Source of the DNA: Phenylobacterium sp. Root1290
GTDB taxonomy: Bacteria > Pseudomonadota > Alphaproteobacteria > Caulobacterales > Caulobacteraceae
Reading direction: 5' to 3'
NCBI RefSeq assembly: GCF_001425305.1
Contig: NZ_LMEE01000001.1
Location: forward strand, 508,646-572,645
Length of the DNA stretch: 64,000 nucleotides
Shown: piece after piece, positions 34,877-43,716 of the stretch
How the letters are laid out: each line of letters opens with the position of its first letter
Numbering within the stretch: the stretch's first letter is position 1
Notes under the pieces: model-generated
What the model saw: the letters and a program-made list of their open reading frames with translations, nothing else
Database searches by the model: none
What the model was told of the DNA's origin: nothing
Position numbers and translations under genes: made by a program

Positions 34877-35800
34877 ATGAGCACGATCAAGATTGAAGAT
34901 ATCGGCTTCGTCCGGTTTCGGGCGCCGGACCTTGTCCAGATGCGCAGCTTCCTTGAGGACTTCGGTCTGATCGTCGCCCAGGACGGCGAGCGCCTGTTCG
35001 CCCGCGGCGTTGGAACCAGTCCGTTCCTGCATGTCACGGAGCTGGGCGACGCCGGGTTCGCCGGTCTTGGCCTGCGCGCCGCCTCGCTGACCGACCTTGA
35101 GACCCTGGCCAGGGCCGAGGGCGTGGCGGTCGAGCCGCTCGCCGCCCCTGGCGGCGGCTACGTCGTCGTCCTGACCGACCCTGACGGCCGCCGCGTCGAG
35201 GTGGTCGCCGGCCAGGCGACGGCCGAGTCCGCCACCCTCCCCGCTCGCGAACCGTGGAACACTTCGGGCCAACGCGAACGTCTGCGCCAGACCAAGCGCG
35301 TGGCCGGCGGCCCGGCGCATGTCGTGAGGCTGGGCCACTGCGTGCTCAACGTCGCCGACTTCCGCGCCTCCGAGCGCTGGTACAAGGACCGCTTCGGCTT
35401 CATCACCTCAGACGAAATCGCCCTGACGCCGGAGTTCTCGCTTGGCGCGTTCATGCGCTGCGATCGCGGCGCGACCCCGACCGATCATCACACCCTGTTC
35501 CTGGTCCAATCGCCATCCGGGCCCGGCTTCAATCACGCCGCCTTCGAGGTCGCGGATTTCGACGACCTGATGGCCGGTCACCAGCAACTGAAGGACGCCG
35601 GCCGGCACGCCGAGTGGGGCGTCGGGCGCCACATCCTTGGCAGCCAGGTGTTCGACTATTGGCGCGATCCTTGGGGTCACACTCTGGAGCACTGGACGGA
35701 CGGCGACCTGTTCACCGCCGACGACGGCTCAAACGTCGCCAGCATCACCGACCTGATGGGCGTGCAGTGGGGCCCTTCGGCCCCGCCGACCATGGCCTGA
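34877..35800 (+). CDS. Extradiol ring-cleavage dioxygenase (VOC superfamily, two domains)
   Basis: 307 residues, two VOC domains (about 5-120 and 145-280). The C-terminal domain carries the Fe(II) ligands expected of type I extradiol dioxygenases: RLGHCVLNVADF (His), GFNHAAFEVADFDD (His) and GHTLEHWTDGD (Glu). It should cleave a catechol-type ring meta to the hydroxyls. The N-domain lacks these ligands, as in the known two-domain enzymes. First gene of the right arm, just after operator copy 2, and followed by an FAH-family enzyme 23 bp later. Confidence 0.9.
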   Translation: MSTIKIEDIGFVRFRAPDLVQMRSFLEDFGLIVAQDGERLFARGVGTSPFLHVTELGDAGFAGLGLRAASLTDLETLARAEGVAVEPLAAPGGGYVVVLTDPDGRRVEVVAGQATAESATLPAREPWNTSGQRERLRQTKRVAGGPAHVVRLGHCVLNVADFRASERWYKDRFGFITSDEIALTPEFSLGAFMRCDRGATPTDHHTLFLVQSPSGPGFNHAAFEVADFDDLMAGHQQLKDAGRHAEWGVGRHILGSQVFDYWRDPWGHTLEHWTDGDLFTADDGSNVASITDLMGVQWGPSAPPTMA

Positions 35801-35823
35801 ATCCCTATCCGGAGATCCGCTTT

Positions 35824-36690
35824 ATGAAGCTCGCCACCTTCCAGGCCGGCGCCGCGCCGGAACTCGGCGCCGTCGTCGGCGACGTCATCGTGCCGCTGAA
35901 CCGCGCCGCCCCCGGCCTTCCCGCCGAGATGATCGGCCTGATCGCCGCCTGGCCGCAGATCGAAACGCAAGTCCGCGGCATCGTCACGGCCGCCGAAGGC
36001 GCCCTGCCGCTCGATCAGGTTCGGCTGCTCGCCCCAATCCGTCGCCCCGGCAAGATCATGGCTATCGGCCTGAACTACGCCGACCATATCGCCGAGAGCA
36101 ATCTCGGCACGCCCGAGCACCAGGTCTGGTTCTCCAAGGCTCCCACCGCCGCCAACGGGCCCTACGACCCCATCGATGTGCCCAAGGTCTCCCAGGCTTT
36201 GGACTACGAGGCCGAGATGGTGGCCGTGATCGGGGCCGGCGGCCGCCACGTGTCCAAGGCCGACGCCGCCGGCGCCATCTTCGGCTACTGCGTGGGCAAC
36301 GACGCCACCGAGCGCGCCTGGCAGCACCGCACTCCGCAATGGGTGATCGGCAAGTCGTTCGACACCCACGCGCCGTTCGGTCCCTGGATCACCACGGCCG
36401 ACGAAGTCCCCGATCCGCACGCGCTGGGCATCCGCTGCCTGGTCAACGGCGAAACCCGGCAGGACTCCAACACCCGCCACCTGGTCTTCAATGTCTGGGA
36501 CCAGATCGAGCACCTCTCGCAGGCCATGACCCTGGAAGCGGGCGACCTGATCTTCACCGGCACCCCGGGCGGGATCGGCGCGGCCATGAAGCCGATGCAG
36601 TTTCTCAAGAGCGGCGACATCGTGCGGGTCGAGATCGACGGCCTGGGCGCTATCGAAAACCCCTGCGCCCCGGAGCCCGACCGTGCGTGA
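35824..36690 (+). CDS. Fumarylacetoacetate hydrolase (FAH) family protein
   Basis: 288 residues. The FAH fold signatures are AIGLNYADHIAES, DYEAEMVAVIG (ExE metal ligands), GYCVGNDATERAWQ, IGKSFDTHAPFGPWI and FTGTPGGIGAAM. In aromatic pathways this family acts as fumarylpyruvate/acylpyruvate hydrolase or as isomerase-decarboxylase (HpaG/MhpD-like). With the ring-cleavage dioxygenase upstream and a GST downstream, hydrolysis of the isomerised cleavage product is likely. The stop overlaps the next gene by 8 bp. Confidence 0.9.
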   Translation: MKLATFQAGAAPELGAVVGDVIVPLNRAAPGLPAEMIGLIAAWPQIETQVRGIVTAAEGALPLDQVRLLAPIRRPGKIMAIGLNYADHIAESNLGTPEHQVWFSKAPTAANGPYDPIDVPKVSQALDYEAEMVAVIGAGGRHVSKADAAGAIFGYCVGNDATERAWQHRTPQWVIGKSFDTHAPFGPWITTADEVPDPHALGIRCLVNGETRQDSNTRHLVFNVWDQIEHLSQAMTLEAGDLIFTGTPGGIGAAMKPMQFLKSGDIVRVEIDGLGAIENPCAPEPDRA

Positions 36691-38176
36691 CGGCGACTAT
36701 GACTGCGACGTGCTGATCGTCGGGCTTGGCCCGGTCGGGGCGATGTTGGGCGTGCTGCTGGCGCGCGCCGGCGTCTCGAACATCGCCATCGACAAGGACA
36801 CCGCCGTCTATCCCCTGCCCCGCGCCGCGCATTTCGACCACGAGATCATGCGCATCTTTCAGCAGGTCGGGATCGCCGACGAGGTCGGCCGTCATGCACG
36901 CCCTGCGCCGGCTTACGAGTTCCGCGCCGCCGACGGCCAGCTGCTGGTTCGCATGGACCTGCCGCAACTCGCCCCCTGCGGCTGGGCGGCCGGCTACATG
37001 TTCCACCAGCCGGCGGTCGAGAACGCGCTGCGCGCCAAGCTCGATGAAAGCCCGCTGGCGCAGGTGCGGCTGGCCCACCGCTTCGCCGGTCTCGACCAGG
37101 ACGCCGACGGCGTCACCGCGCACATCGAGGGGGCGGACGGCGCTTCCAGCATCCACGCCCGCTACCTCGTCGGATGCGACGGCGCCTCGAGCTTGGTCCG
37201 CGAGGCGCTCGGGATCGGGCTGGACGACTACCGCTTCGACGAGCCCTGGCTGGTCATCGACGCGGTGGCCGAAGGCGCCCGGCTGCCCGAGGTGAATCTC
37301 CAGGTCTGCGATCCGGCCCGTCCGACCACCTGCGTCCTCATGGGGCCTGGGCGCCATCGTTGGGAGTTCATGCTGCTGCCGGGCGAGACGCCTGAGCAGA
37401 TGCTTGACGACGACGTCATCGCGGCCCTGCTGGCGCCATGGGACTGCGGCCCCGTCACGATCGAGCGCAAGGCCGTCTACCGGTTCCACGGCCTGGTGGC
37501 GAAGGCCTGGCGCAGCGGCCGCGTGCTGCTGGCCGGCGACTCCGCTCACCAGATGCCGCCCTTCGCCGGCCAGGGCATGTGCTCGGGCCTGCGCGACGCC
37601 GCCAATCTCGCCTGGAAACTGAAGGCGGTGCTGGCCGGCGACGCCGACGACGCCTTGCTCGACACCTATCAGGCCGAGCGCGAGCCGCACGTGCGCACCT
37701 ATATCGAGCTGGCCATCGGCATGGGCCGGGTGGTTTGCACCCTCGATCCGCAGATCGCCGCCCAGCGCGACGCCGGGATGCTGGCCCAGCGCGCGGCCGG
37801 CGCGCCGCCCCTGCCCCCGGCCACGCCCGCGCCCCTGGCTGGCGGCGGGGTGATGGCCGGCGCCGTCGGCGCTGGGGCCCTTTTCCCGCAGCCGGTCAGC
37901 GGCCCGCTCGAACAGCGCCTGCGCCTGGACGAGGTGCTCGGCGATGGGCCCTGGCTGATCGCTCGCACCGCCGCGCCTGACGGCGCGCTCCCCGCTTTCG
38001 ACCTGACCGAGCCACGCCTGGCTCCATTCCGGGCCGACCTCGCCCGTTGGCTTGACGCCCATGGCGCCGAAGCGGTCCTTGTCCGCCCGGACCGCTACGT
38101 GTTCGGCGCTGGCGAACCCCAGGCCTTGACCGCCGCCTATCGTCAGGCCCTGCGCCGCACTGAGAGGACCACATGA
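36683..38176 (+). CDS. FAD-dependent aromatic hydroxylase (MhpA/PheA-like)
   Basis: 497 residues, GTG start within the end of the FAH gene. Class A flavoprotein monooxygenase: DVLIVGLGPVGAMLG (GxGxxG, about 8-22), the DG-type motif region VGCDGASSLVRE, and the GD motif VLLAGDSAHQMPPFAGQGMCSGLRD (split at about 275-300). The C-terminal thioredoxin-like extension is present, as in MhpA. It hydroxylates a phenolic substrate to the diol cleaved by the dioxygenase, using NAD(P)H and O2. Coupled to the GST gene by ATGA. Confidence 0.93.
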   Translation: MRDGDYDCDVLIVGLGPVGAMLGVLLARAGVSNIAIDKDTAVYPLPRAAHFDHEIMRIFQQVGIADEVGRHARPAPAYEFRAADGQLLVRMDLPQLAPCGWAAGYMFHQPAVENALRAKLDESPLAQVRLAHRFAGLDQDADGVTAHIEGADGASSIHARYLVGCDGASSLVREALGIGLDDYRFDEPWLVIDAVAEGARLPEVNLQVCDPARPTTCVLMGPGRHRWEFMLLPGETPEQMLDDDVIAALLAPWDCGPVTIERKAVYRFHGLVAKAWRSGRVLLAGDSAHQMPPFAGQGMCSGLRDAANLAWKLKAVLAGDADDALLDTYQAEREPHVRTYIELAIGMGRVVCTLDPQIAAQRDAGMLAQRAAGAPPLPPATPAPLAGGGVMAGAVGAGALFPQPVSGPLEQRLRLDEVLGDGPWLIARTAAPDGALPAFDLTEPRLAPFRADLARWLDAHGAEAVLVRPDRYVFGAGEPQALTAAYRQALRRTERTT

Positions 38177-38808
38177 CCCTTCGCCTGCATCACTCGCCGA
38201 TGGCCTGCTCGCTGGCCAGCCGCTTCGCCCTGGCCGAAACCGGCCTGCCGCACGAGGTGGTCGTGGTGCGCACCGCCCGCGGCGAGAACAAGACCGCCGC
38301 CTACCTGCAGATCAATCCGCGGGGCAAGGTGCCGGCGCTGCAGACCGACGGAGGCGTGCTCACCGAGTCGACCGCGATCTTGCCCTACATCGCCGACCTG
38401 GCCGCGGACTCCGGCCTGCTGGCGCCGGCCGGCAGTTTCGCCCGCGCTCAGGCCCAGTCCTGGCTGTCGTTCCTCTCCAGCACCGTCCACGCCGCCTACA
38501 CCGGCGCCCTGCGCGCCGAGGCCTTCGAAGGCTGTGATCCCGAGGCCGTGCGCAAGGTGCACTTGGCGCGTCTGCAAACGGCGCTGCAGGAACTCGACGC
38601 TCACCTGGAGGACCGGGAATTCCTGCTCGAGGCCTTCAGCATCTGCGACCTCTATCTGTTGGTCTTCCTGCTCTGGCGCGGCGCCCCGGCCGTCGCCGGA
38701 CGCCTATCGCCCTTGCCTAACCTGGACCGCTTCCAGCAGCGTATGCTTGCCCGCCCTGCCCTGGCCGCGACCTTGGGCGAAGACATGAAGCTGATGGCGG
38801 AGGCCTGA
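38173..38808 (+). CDS. Glutathione S-transferase, beta-class-like
   Basis: 211 residues. The N-terminal thioredoxin fold begins LRLHHSPMACSLASRFALAE with the bacterial beta-class Ser/Cys pair (ACSLA), then the cis-proline loop INPRGKVPAL and TESTAILPYIADL for glutathione binding; the C-terminal domain is helical. In catabolic clusters such GSTs act as maleylpyruvate-type isomerases or detoxify quinoid products. Here isomerisation before the FAH enzyme is an attractive role. Overlaps the hydroxylase by ATGA. Confidence 0.9.
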   Translation: MTLRLHHSPMACSLASRFALAETGLPHEVVVVRTARGENKTAAYLQINPRGKVPALQTDGGVLTESTAILPYIADLAADSGLLAPAGSFARAQAQSWLSFLSSTVHAAYTGALRAEAFEGCDPEAVRKVHLARLQTALQELDAHLEDREFLLEAFSICDLYLLVFLLWRGAPAVAGRLSPLPNLDRFQQRMLARPALAATLGEDMKLMAEA

Positions 38809-38813
38809 ACACC

Positions 38814-39482
38814 TTGAGCGGCAAACGGATCGAACGCGCCGAACGTACGCGCGCCTCCCTGATTGCGGCCGGCCGGCGCTTGTTCTGTGAGCGACCCGTC
38901 GACGCCGTCGCCATCGACGACATCGTCCAGGCGGCCGATGTCTCCAAGGGCAGCTTCTACAACCACTTCGCCGACCGCGATGCGCTGGTGCGCGAGGTCA
39001 CGGCCGAAATCCGCGCCGAGGTCGAACGCGCCGTCACCCGCGCCAACGACGGCGTCGCCGACCCCGCGCGCCGCATGGCCCGGGCCGTCTGCACCTATCT
39101 GCGCTATGCCGTGGACGAGCCCGAGCGGGCCGGCGTTCTGGTGCGCATCCACAGCGGCCACACCTCGACCTCCACGCCGCTCAACCAGGGCCTGGTCGAC
39201 GACGTCGCCGAAGGCTTGGCCCAGGGCCGGTTCATGGTCGCCACGACGGAATCCGGGGTCCTCTACGTGCTGGGCGTGGCGCAGTTGGCGCTGATCCGGG
39301 TCACTCAGGAGCCGACCGTCACATTCGCCGTCAGCCTGGCTCAGCAGATGTGCGCCCTGCTGTTGCGCGGGCTGGGGGTTCCGGGCGCCGAGCCCGAGGC
39401 CATCGCCGCCCAGGCGGCCGACGAGATTGTCCGCCGGGGCGCGTTCCGTGACGCGCCCGTCTCCAAGGGAGCGGCCCATTGA
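38814..39482 (+). CDS. TetR-family regulator of the aromatic locus
   Basis: 222 residues, TTG start. N-terminal HTH: TRASLIAAGRRLFCERPVDAVAID, then DIVQAADVSKGSFYNHFADRDALVREV (about 34-60), the TetR signature. The C-terminal ligand domain has no recognisable effector motif. It is embedded in the right arm between the GST and CoA ligase, overlapping the ligase start, so it is co-expressed with the pathway. It likely represses both arms through the TGAC-N6-GTCA pair, released by a pathway metabolite or CoA ester. Confidence 0.9.
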   Translation: MSGKRIERAERTRASLIAAGRRLFCERPVDAVAIDDIVQAADVSKGSFYNHFADRDALVREVTAEIRAEVERAVTRANDGVADPARRMARAVCTYLRYAVDEPERAGVLVRIHSGHTSTSTPLNQGLVDDVAEGLAQGRFMVATTESGVLYVLGVAQLALIRVTQEPTVTFAVSLAQQMCALLLRGLGVPGAEPEAIAAQAADEIVRRGAFRDAPVSKGAAH

Positions 39483-41038
39483 GCCCGCGCCCGATCAGCC
39501 CCTTCGAGGGCATGGACATCCGCACCCTCATCGATGATCAGGCCCGTCTGCGCGGTGATCGGCCGTGCCTGACCTGGGAGCCGGTCGAAGGCGACGGCCA
39601 GAGCTGGAGCTACGGAGAGTTTCGGCAGGCCTTGCGCTGCTTCGCGGCCGGTCTGCAGGCGCGCGGCGTCCGCCCCGGCGAACGCGTCCTGGTTCACCTC
39701 GACAACTGTCCGGAGTCGCTGATCGCCTGGCTCGGCTGCGCCTATGCCGGCGCCGTAGCGGTCACCACCAACGCCAAGTCCAGCCGGGACGAAATCGCCT
39801 ACTTCGCCAGCCATAGCGGCGCGGTCGGCGCCATCACCCAGCCGCAGTTCGCCACCGCGGTGGCCGCGGCGACGCCGGCGATCGGCTGGCGGGCGGTCAC
39901 CCAGACCGACAATGGCGCGCCGGCCTCGGCTCCCGCCGCGGGCTTCGAGCCCTTCTCTGCGATCGACGCCGATCCCGCCGCCCTGCTCGAGCGCCCGCAC
40001 GATCCCTGGGCCGACTTCGCAATCCAGTACACTTCGGGCACCACGGCGCGGCCCAAGGCCGTGCTTTGGACCCACGCCAATGCGCTCTGGGGCGCGCGCT
40101 CCTGCGCGACCAACGAGGACCTGCGCCCCAGCGACGTTCACCTGACGCATCTGCCGCTGTTCCACACCAACGCCCAGGCCTACTCGGTGCTGGCTGCGCT
40201 GTGGGCTGGCGCGCACGTGGTCCTCATACCGCGCTTTTCGGCGTCGCGGTTCTGGCCGGTGTCGCTGAAACACGGCGCCACCTGGAGTTCGATGGTCCCG
40301 TTCTGCGTCAAGGCGCTCGTCGCCCAGCCGTTACCCGCCGCCCACAGCTACCGCTTCTGGGGCAACGGGGTCTGCGAGCCGGCCTGGGATAAGCATTTCG
40401 GGGTCAAGACCATCGGCTGGTGGGGCATGACCGAGACCATCGCCCACGGCACGGTCGGTTCCGCCCGCCAGCCCGACGCACCGATGTCGATGGGCCGCCC
40501 GGCGCCGGGCTACGAAATTCACGTCCTGAACGACGAGGGTGCGCCCGTCGCTCCCGGCGAGACCGGTGACCTGTTCGTCGGCGGCCTGCGCGGCGTTGCG
40601 CTGTTCAAGGAATACGCTGGCGATCCCGTCGCCACCGCCGCGGCCTTCCGCGAAGACGGCCTGTTCATCACCGGCGACCGCGTTCGCCTGGGCGCCGACG
40701 GCTTTCTCTATTTCGCCGACCGGTCCAAGGACATGCTGAAGGTCGGCGGGGAGAACGTCGCGGCGTCCGAACTCGAACGGGTGATCGCCGGCGTGCATGG
40801 CGTCGCCGAGGTCGCGGTCGTCGCCAAACGCCATCCCATGCTCGACGAGGTCCCCGTGGCCTTCGTCATCCCCGCCGCCCCGGACGACAACCTCGTCCAG
40901 CGGATCCTCGACGCCTGCCGCCAGTCCCTGGCCAGCTTCAAGCAGCCGCATGAGATCCGCCTCACCGACAGCTTGCCGCGCTCGACCCTGGAAAAGGTCG
41001 CCAAGGCCGAACTCCGCGCCCTGCTGGCGCAGGAATAG
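39479..41038 (+). CDS. AMP-dependent acyl-CoA synthetase of the aromatic locus
   Basis: 519 residues, TTG start inside the tetR stop (an ATG at 39512 is the alternative). Adenylate-forming motifs are YTSGTTARPKAVLW, GWWGMTE, ITGDRVRLGADGFLYFADRSKDMLKVGGENVAA and the C-terminal catalytic Lys in PRSTLEKVAKAEL. The usual G of the P-loop (TTGRPK) is Ala here, still within family variation. It probably activates an aromatic or aliphatic acid substrate or product of the pathway. Last gene of the right arm. Confidence 0.9.
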   Translation: MSPRPISPFEGMDIRTLIDDQARLRGDRPCLTWEPVEGDGQSWSYGEFRQALRCFAAGLQARGVRPGERVLVHLDNCPESLIAWLGCAYAGAVAVTTNAKSSRDEIAYFASHSGAVGAITQPQFATAVAAATPAIGWRAVTQTDNGAPASAPAAGFEPFSAIDADPAALLERPHDPWADFAIQYTSGTTARPKAVLWTHANALWGARSCATNEDLRPSDVHLTHLPLFHTNAQAYSVLAALWAGAHVVLIPRFSASRFWPVSLKHGATWSSMVPFCVKALVAQPLPAAHSYRFWGNGVCEPAWDKHFGVKTIGWWGMTETIAHGTVGSARQPDAPMSMGRPAPGYEIHVLNDEGAPVAPGETGDLFVGGLRGVALFKEYAGDPVATAAAFREDGLFITGDRVRLGADGFLYFADRSKDMLKVGGENVAASELERVIAGVHGVAEVAVVAKRHPMLDEVPVAFVIPAAPDDNLVQRILDACRQSLASFKQPHEIRLTDSLPRSTLEKVAKAELRALLAQE

Positions 41039-41132
41039 CCGCCCTTTCCGCCACGGCCAGCAAGTCGGCATCTACGACGGCAGGAGCCTTTCTGGTCCGG
41101 GTGAGGCCTACAACCGTCTCGCCTAGAGCCGC

Positions 41133-42680
41133 TTAGCTTGCCCCCTTTGGGGCGAAGTCGAGCGCCTCGCAACGGTCCAGCGCGGCCAACAGCTGGACCG
41201 AAAGACCGGCGGGTCGCCAATGCCGCTCCAGCGAGCCGCCAAGCTGGCCGACCGTCGCCTTGGTGAGGCGCGTGCCGAAACCCTCTGACGGCGGCGGCGC
41301 CACTTCGGGTCCACCGTCTTCCTCCCAGTCGAGTTCGAGGCGTCCGTCGCGCCGCCGTGTGGTCACCGTCACGCAGCCGTCCTCGACCGAGAGCGCGCCA
41401 TACTTGGCTGCGTTGGTCGCGAACTCATAGATCAGGATCGCGAACGACGTGGCCGCCTCGCCGCTCAGCCGGATGTCGTCTCCCAGGATGCGAATCTGCA
41501 CCGCCTCGCCGCGCTGGTACGGCGTCAGGATCGCGCCAACCAGGCCATGCAGGCTCACGGTTCCGCCCTCTTCGCCCGGCTGGCGGGTCGTGAGCGCGTG
41601 AGCGCTCGCCAGGGCGGCGAGACGCTCCTGGAGGTCAGCCGCGAGTTCGGCCCTGTCGCCCGGCTCGCGCGCGCTCAGCCGCACCATGCTGCTGGCCAGG
41701 CTGAAGAGGTTGCGCACCCGATGGTCCATTTCGCGCAACAGCAGCAACTGCCGTTCCAGGGCCAGCTTGCGGTCGGTGATATCGATCCCGATACCGACCC
41801 GGCTGGAGTCCGACAGCCGGATGTTGGCCCAGCTTGTCTCCAGTTGACGCCCGTCGCGGGCGATCATCGGAACGTCGAACCAGCCCGGCTGGCACTCGTC
41901 CATGTACGACCGCACGCGCTCACGCAGCTCCTCATCGGGAAAGAGCTCGGCCATAAGGTCGGTCTTCCGGGCGTCCTCGCTCGTCCACCCCAGAACCTGA
42001 GTGAATTCCCGGTTCAATCGCAACGTGCTGCTCTGCGGCTCGAAGAGCTTGATCATCACGGGAATATTGTCGAACACCGCTTCGAACTGTTCGCTGTGCC
42101 GCAGCGCCCTTTCTTCCGATCGGGTCCGTTCAATGGCGAAGCTGAGCTGGCGCGCGATGTTCAGCGCCAGGTTCATTTCCTCCGCGCTGAACGTATAGGG
42201 CTCGGCGCGATAGACCATGAACTTGCCGATCACACCGCCGCCCACCTCGGTCAGCGGAACAAAGGCCAGCGCCCGGATGCCCTCACCCGTCACCGAGGCT
42301 TTCAGCGCGTCGGACTCGTCCGCCTCGAGGATGTCGGCGACAGCGATCGGCCCCGCCCCTGGCTCGCCTGCGACCCACGGCGTGTGTCCATCCACCGCCG
42401 CGCGGTAGGCGTCGGAAATCCCCCGCCAGGCCACGAAGCGCATCGCGCCGGCGGGATCGAACAGCAGCACGGAAGCCCGCGAGCACCCTAGCGCATGATC
42501 GAGCGCATCCAGCGCCGCCTCGCAGATCTCGGAGAGATCGCGGGTTCGCAGCAATCGGTCTGTGAGATCGTAGAGGGTCTGAAGCCGGCTGTTGACGAGC
42601 TCGGCCGCGCGCGCCTCCGCCCCCGGAGCAGTCAGGACGCCAGGCCCATCTTCCTGCCTCCCACGCACGCTCAATTTCAT
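41133..42680 (-). CDS. HWE-family sensor histidine kinase with GAF and PAS domains
   Basis: 515 residues from the ATG at 42680; the open frame extends 41 codons upstream, so the start is approximate. A GAF domain (about 30-180, LSEICEAALDALDHALGCSRASVLL) and a PAS domain (about 190-310, EQFEAVFDNIPVMIKL, GIGIDITDRK) precede an HWE kinase core: phospho-acceptor EMDHRVRNLFSLASSMV, N-box EFATNAAKYGALS and the WxE motif LDWEEDGG. HWE kinases commonly feed the PhyR/sigma-EcfG stress pathway. No heme- or flavin-binding residue is evident. It diverges from the hemerythrin gene. Confidence 0.9.
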   Translation of the reverse strand: MKLSVRGRQEDGPGVLTAPGAEARAAELVNSRLQTLYDLTDRLLRTRDLSEICEAALDALDHALGCSRASVLLFDPAGAMRFVAWRGISDAYRAAVDGHTPWVAGEPGAGPIAVADILEADESDALKASVTGEGIRALAFVPLTEVGGGVIGKFMVYRAEPYTFSAEEMNLALNIARQLSFAIERTRSEERALRHSEQFEAVFDNIPVMIKLFEPQSSTLRLNREFTQVLGWTSEDARKTDLMAELFPDEELRERVRSYMDECQPGWFDVPMIARDGRQLETSWANIRLSDSSRVGIGIDITDRKLALERQLLLLREMDHRVRNLFSLASSMVRLSAREPGDRAELAADLQERLAALASAHALTTRQPGEEGGTVSLHGLVGAILTPYQRGEAVQIRILGDDIRLSGEAATSFAILIYEFATNAAKYGALSVEDGCVTVTTRRRDGRLELDWEEDGGPEVAPPPSEGFGTRLTKATVGQLGGSLERHWRPAGLSVQLLAALDRCEALDFAPKGAS

Positions 42681-42833
42681 CTCCCGATCCAGCCCCCTCA
42701 ACAGAACGCCTGAATCGCGCCGAGGTGCATTGACGAATGTTAAGCGGCGTCCGGCGGGATGGTGCGCAAACCGGGCGCTCAGCCCCACAGCTTGCCATAA
42801 CATATGATAACTATTTGATATATTTCATTATCT

Positions 42834-42858
42834 GGAACGCGCGCTCTGCGCGTCCGTT
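42834..42858 (+). promoter_or_regulatory. sigma-EcfG (SigT) type general-stress promoter
   Basis: GGAAC (42834-42838), 16 bases, then CGTT (42855-42858) matches exactly the GGAAC-N16-CGTT promoter of the alphaproteobacterial general stress sigma factor. It lies 32 bp before the hemerythrin ATG, and a start site a few bases downstream would exclude the GTG at 42867. Confidence 0.72.
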
Positions 42859-42890
42859 GTGATCCCGTGTCCAAACTGCGGAGTATCCAG

Positions 42891-43436
42891 ATGGCTGCTG
42901 CTTCACCCGCTACAAAGACCAAGGCCCAGACCAAGGCGAAGTCCCCCGCCAGGCGCACGCGCAATACAGGGCGTCGCGACCCCCTCGCCGTCGTCCTGCT
43001 TAAGCAGGACCATAGGGAGGTCGAGGCCTGGTTCGACGAATACGAGCAACTTGACAATGACCGTGAGAAATTAGCGCTTTTCAATAAGATCGCGCTGGCT
43101 CTTAAGGTTCACACCCAAATCGAGGAGGAAATCCTGTACCCCGCCGAACGTGGCGAGGTGGAGGACGACATGCTCGACGAGGCCTATGTCGAGCATGATG
43201 GCGCCAAGAAGCTCATCGCCGAGCTCGAAGCGATGAAGCCGTCCGACGAGTTCTACGACGCCAAGGTCAAGGTGCTCGGCGAGTACATCAAGCATCACGT
43301 CAAGGAAGAGGAGCAGCCGGGCGGTATCTTCGCCCAGGCCAAGAAGGGCGACGAGGACCTCGACGCGCTGGGCGAGCGGCTCAAGGCGCGAAAGCAGGAA
43401 CTCATGGCCCAGCACGGACGTTCGGCCGCGCACTGA
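42891..43436 (+). CDS. Hemerythrin HHE-domain protein
   Basis: 181 residues from the ATG with CGGAG seven bases upstream. The N-terminal 35 residues are a basic Ala/Lys-rich tail (TKTKAQTKAKSPARRTR). The HHE domain shows the di-iron ligand pattern LLKQDHREVEAWFDEYE, KVHTQIEEEILYP, EHDGAKKLIAEL and IKHHVKEEEQPGG. Such proteins bind O2, NO or iron, or protect against oxidative stress. A sigma-EcfG promoter upstream places it in the general stress response. The tail may bind nucleic acid or membrane; that is only a guess. Confidence 0.9.
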   Translation: MAAASPATKTKAQTKAKSPARRTRNTGRRDPLAVVLLKQDHREVEAWFDEYEQLDNDREKLALFNKIALALKVHTQIEEEILYPAERGEVEDDMLDEAYVEHDGAKKLIAELEAMKPSDEFYDAKVKVLGEYIKHHVKEEEQPGGIFAQAKKGDEDLDALGERLKARKQELMAQHGRSAAH

Positions 43437-43457
43437 CTGCTGAAGGAAGATCACATC

Positions 43458-43664
43458 GTGGCAAAGTACGCCGTATTCACCATCGGCCAGCTCTGGTCCC
43501 TGCACAGCTCAGAGGGTTGGACGCGCGCCTATCCGACCCGGGCCGCGGCGATGGCGGCCGCCGCCGAGGCGCTGACCAATGAGGACGAGGACTCCGAACT
43601 GCACCTGCAGGACGAAACCGGCTTCCTTGTGAAGGCCCGGATCGAGAACTTCCTGCACCCGTAA
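43458..43664 (+). CDS. Small conserved-looking protein of unknown function
   Basis: 68 residues, GTG start with GAAGGA upstream, 21 bp after the hemerythrin gene. AKYAVFTIGQLWSLHSSEGWTRAYPTRAAAMAAAAEAL resembles small alphaproteobacterial stress-induced proteins in which a strand with an aromatic core is followed by an Ala-rich helix, but I cannot name the family. A clear terminator follows, so it ends the hemerythrin transcript. Confidence 0.7.
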   Translation: MAKYAVFTIGQLWSLHSSEGWTRAYPTRAAAMAAAAEALTNEDEDSELHLQDETGFLVKARIENFLHP

Positions 43665-43670
43665 GGCGTC

Positions 43671-43713
43671 TTGAGGGTCGTTTGCCGGGGCGAGCCCCTA
43701 AGGCGACCCTCAA
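43671..43713. terminator. Strong bidirectional hairpin between convergent genes
   Basis: TTGAGGGTCG pairs with CGACCCTCAA (10 bp), enclosing an inner GGGGC-GA-GCCCC stem. It lies between the 68-aa gene and the convergent response regulator and serves both directions. Confidence 0.75.
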
Positions 43714-43716
43714 CGC

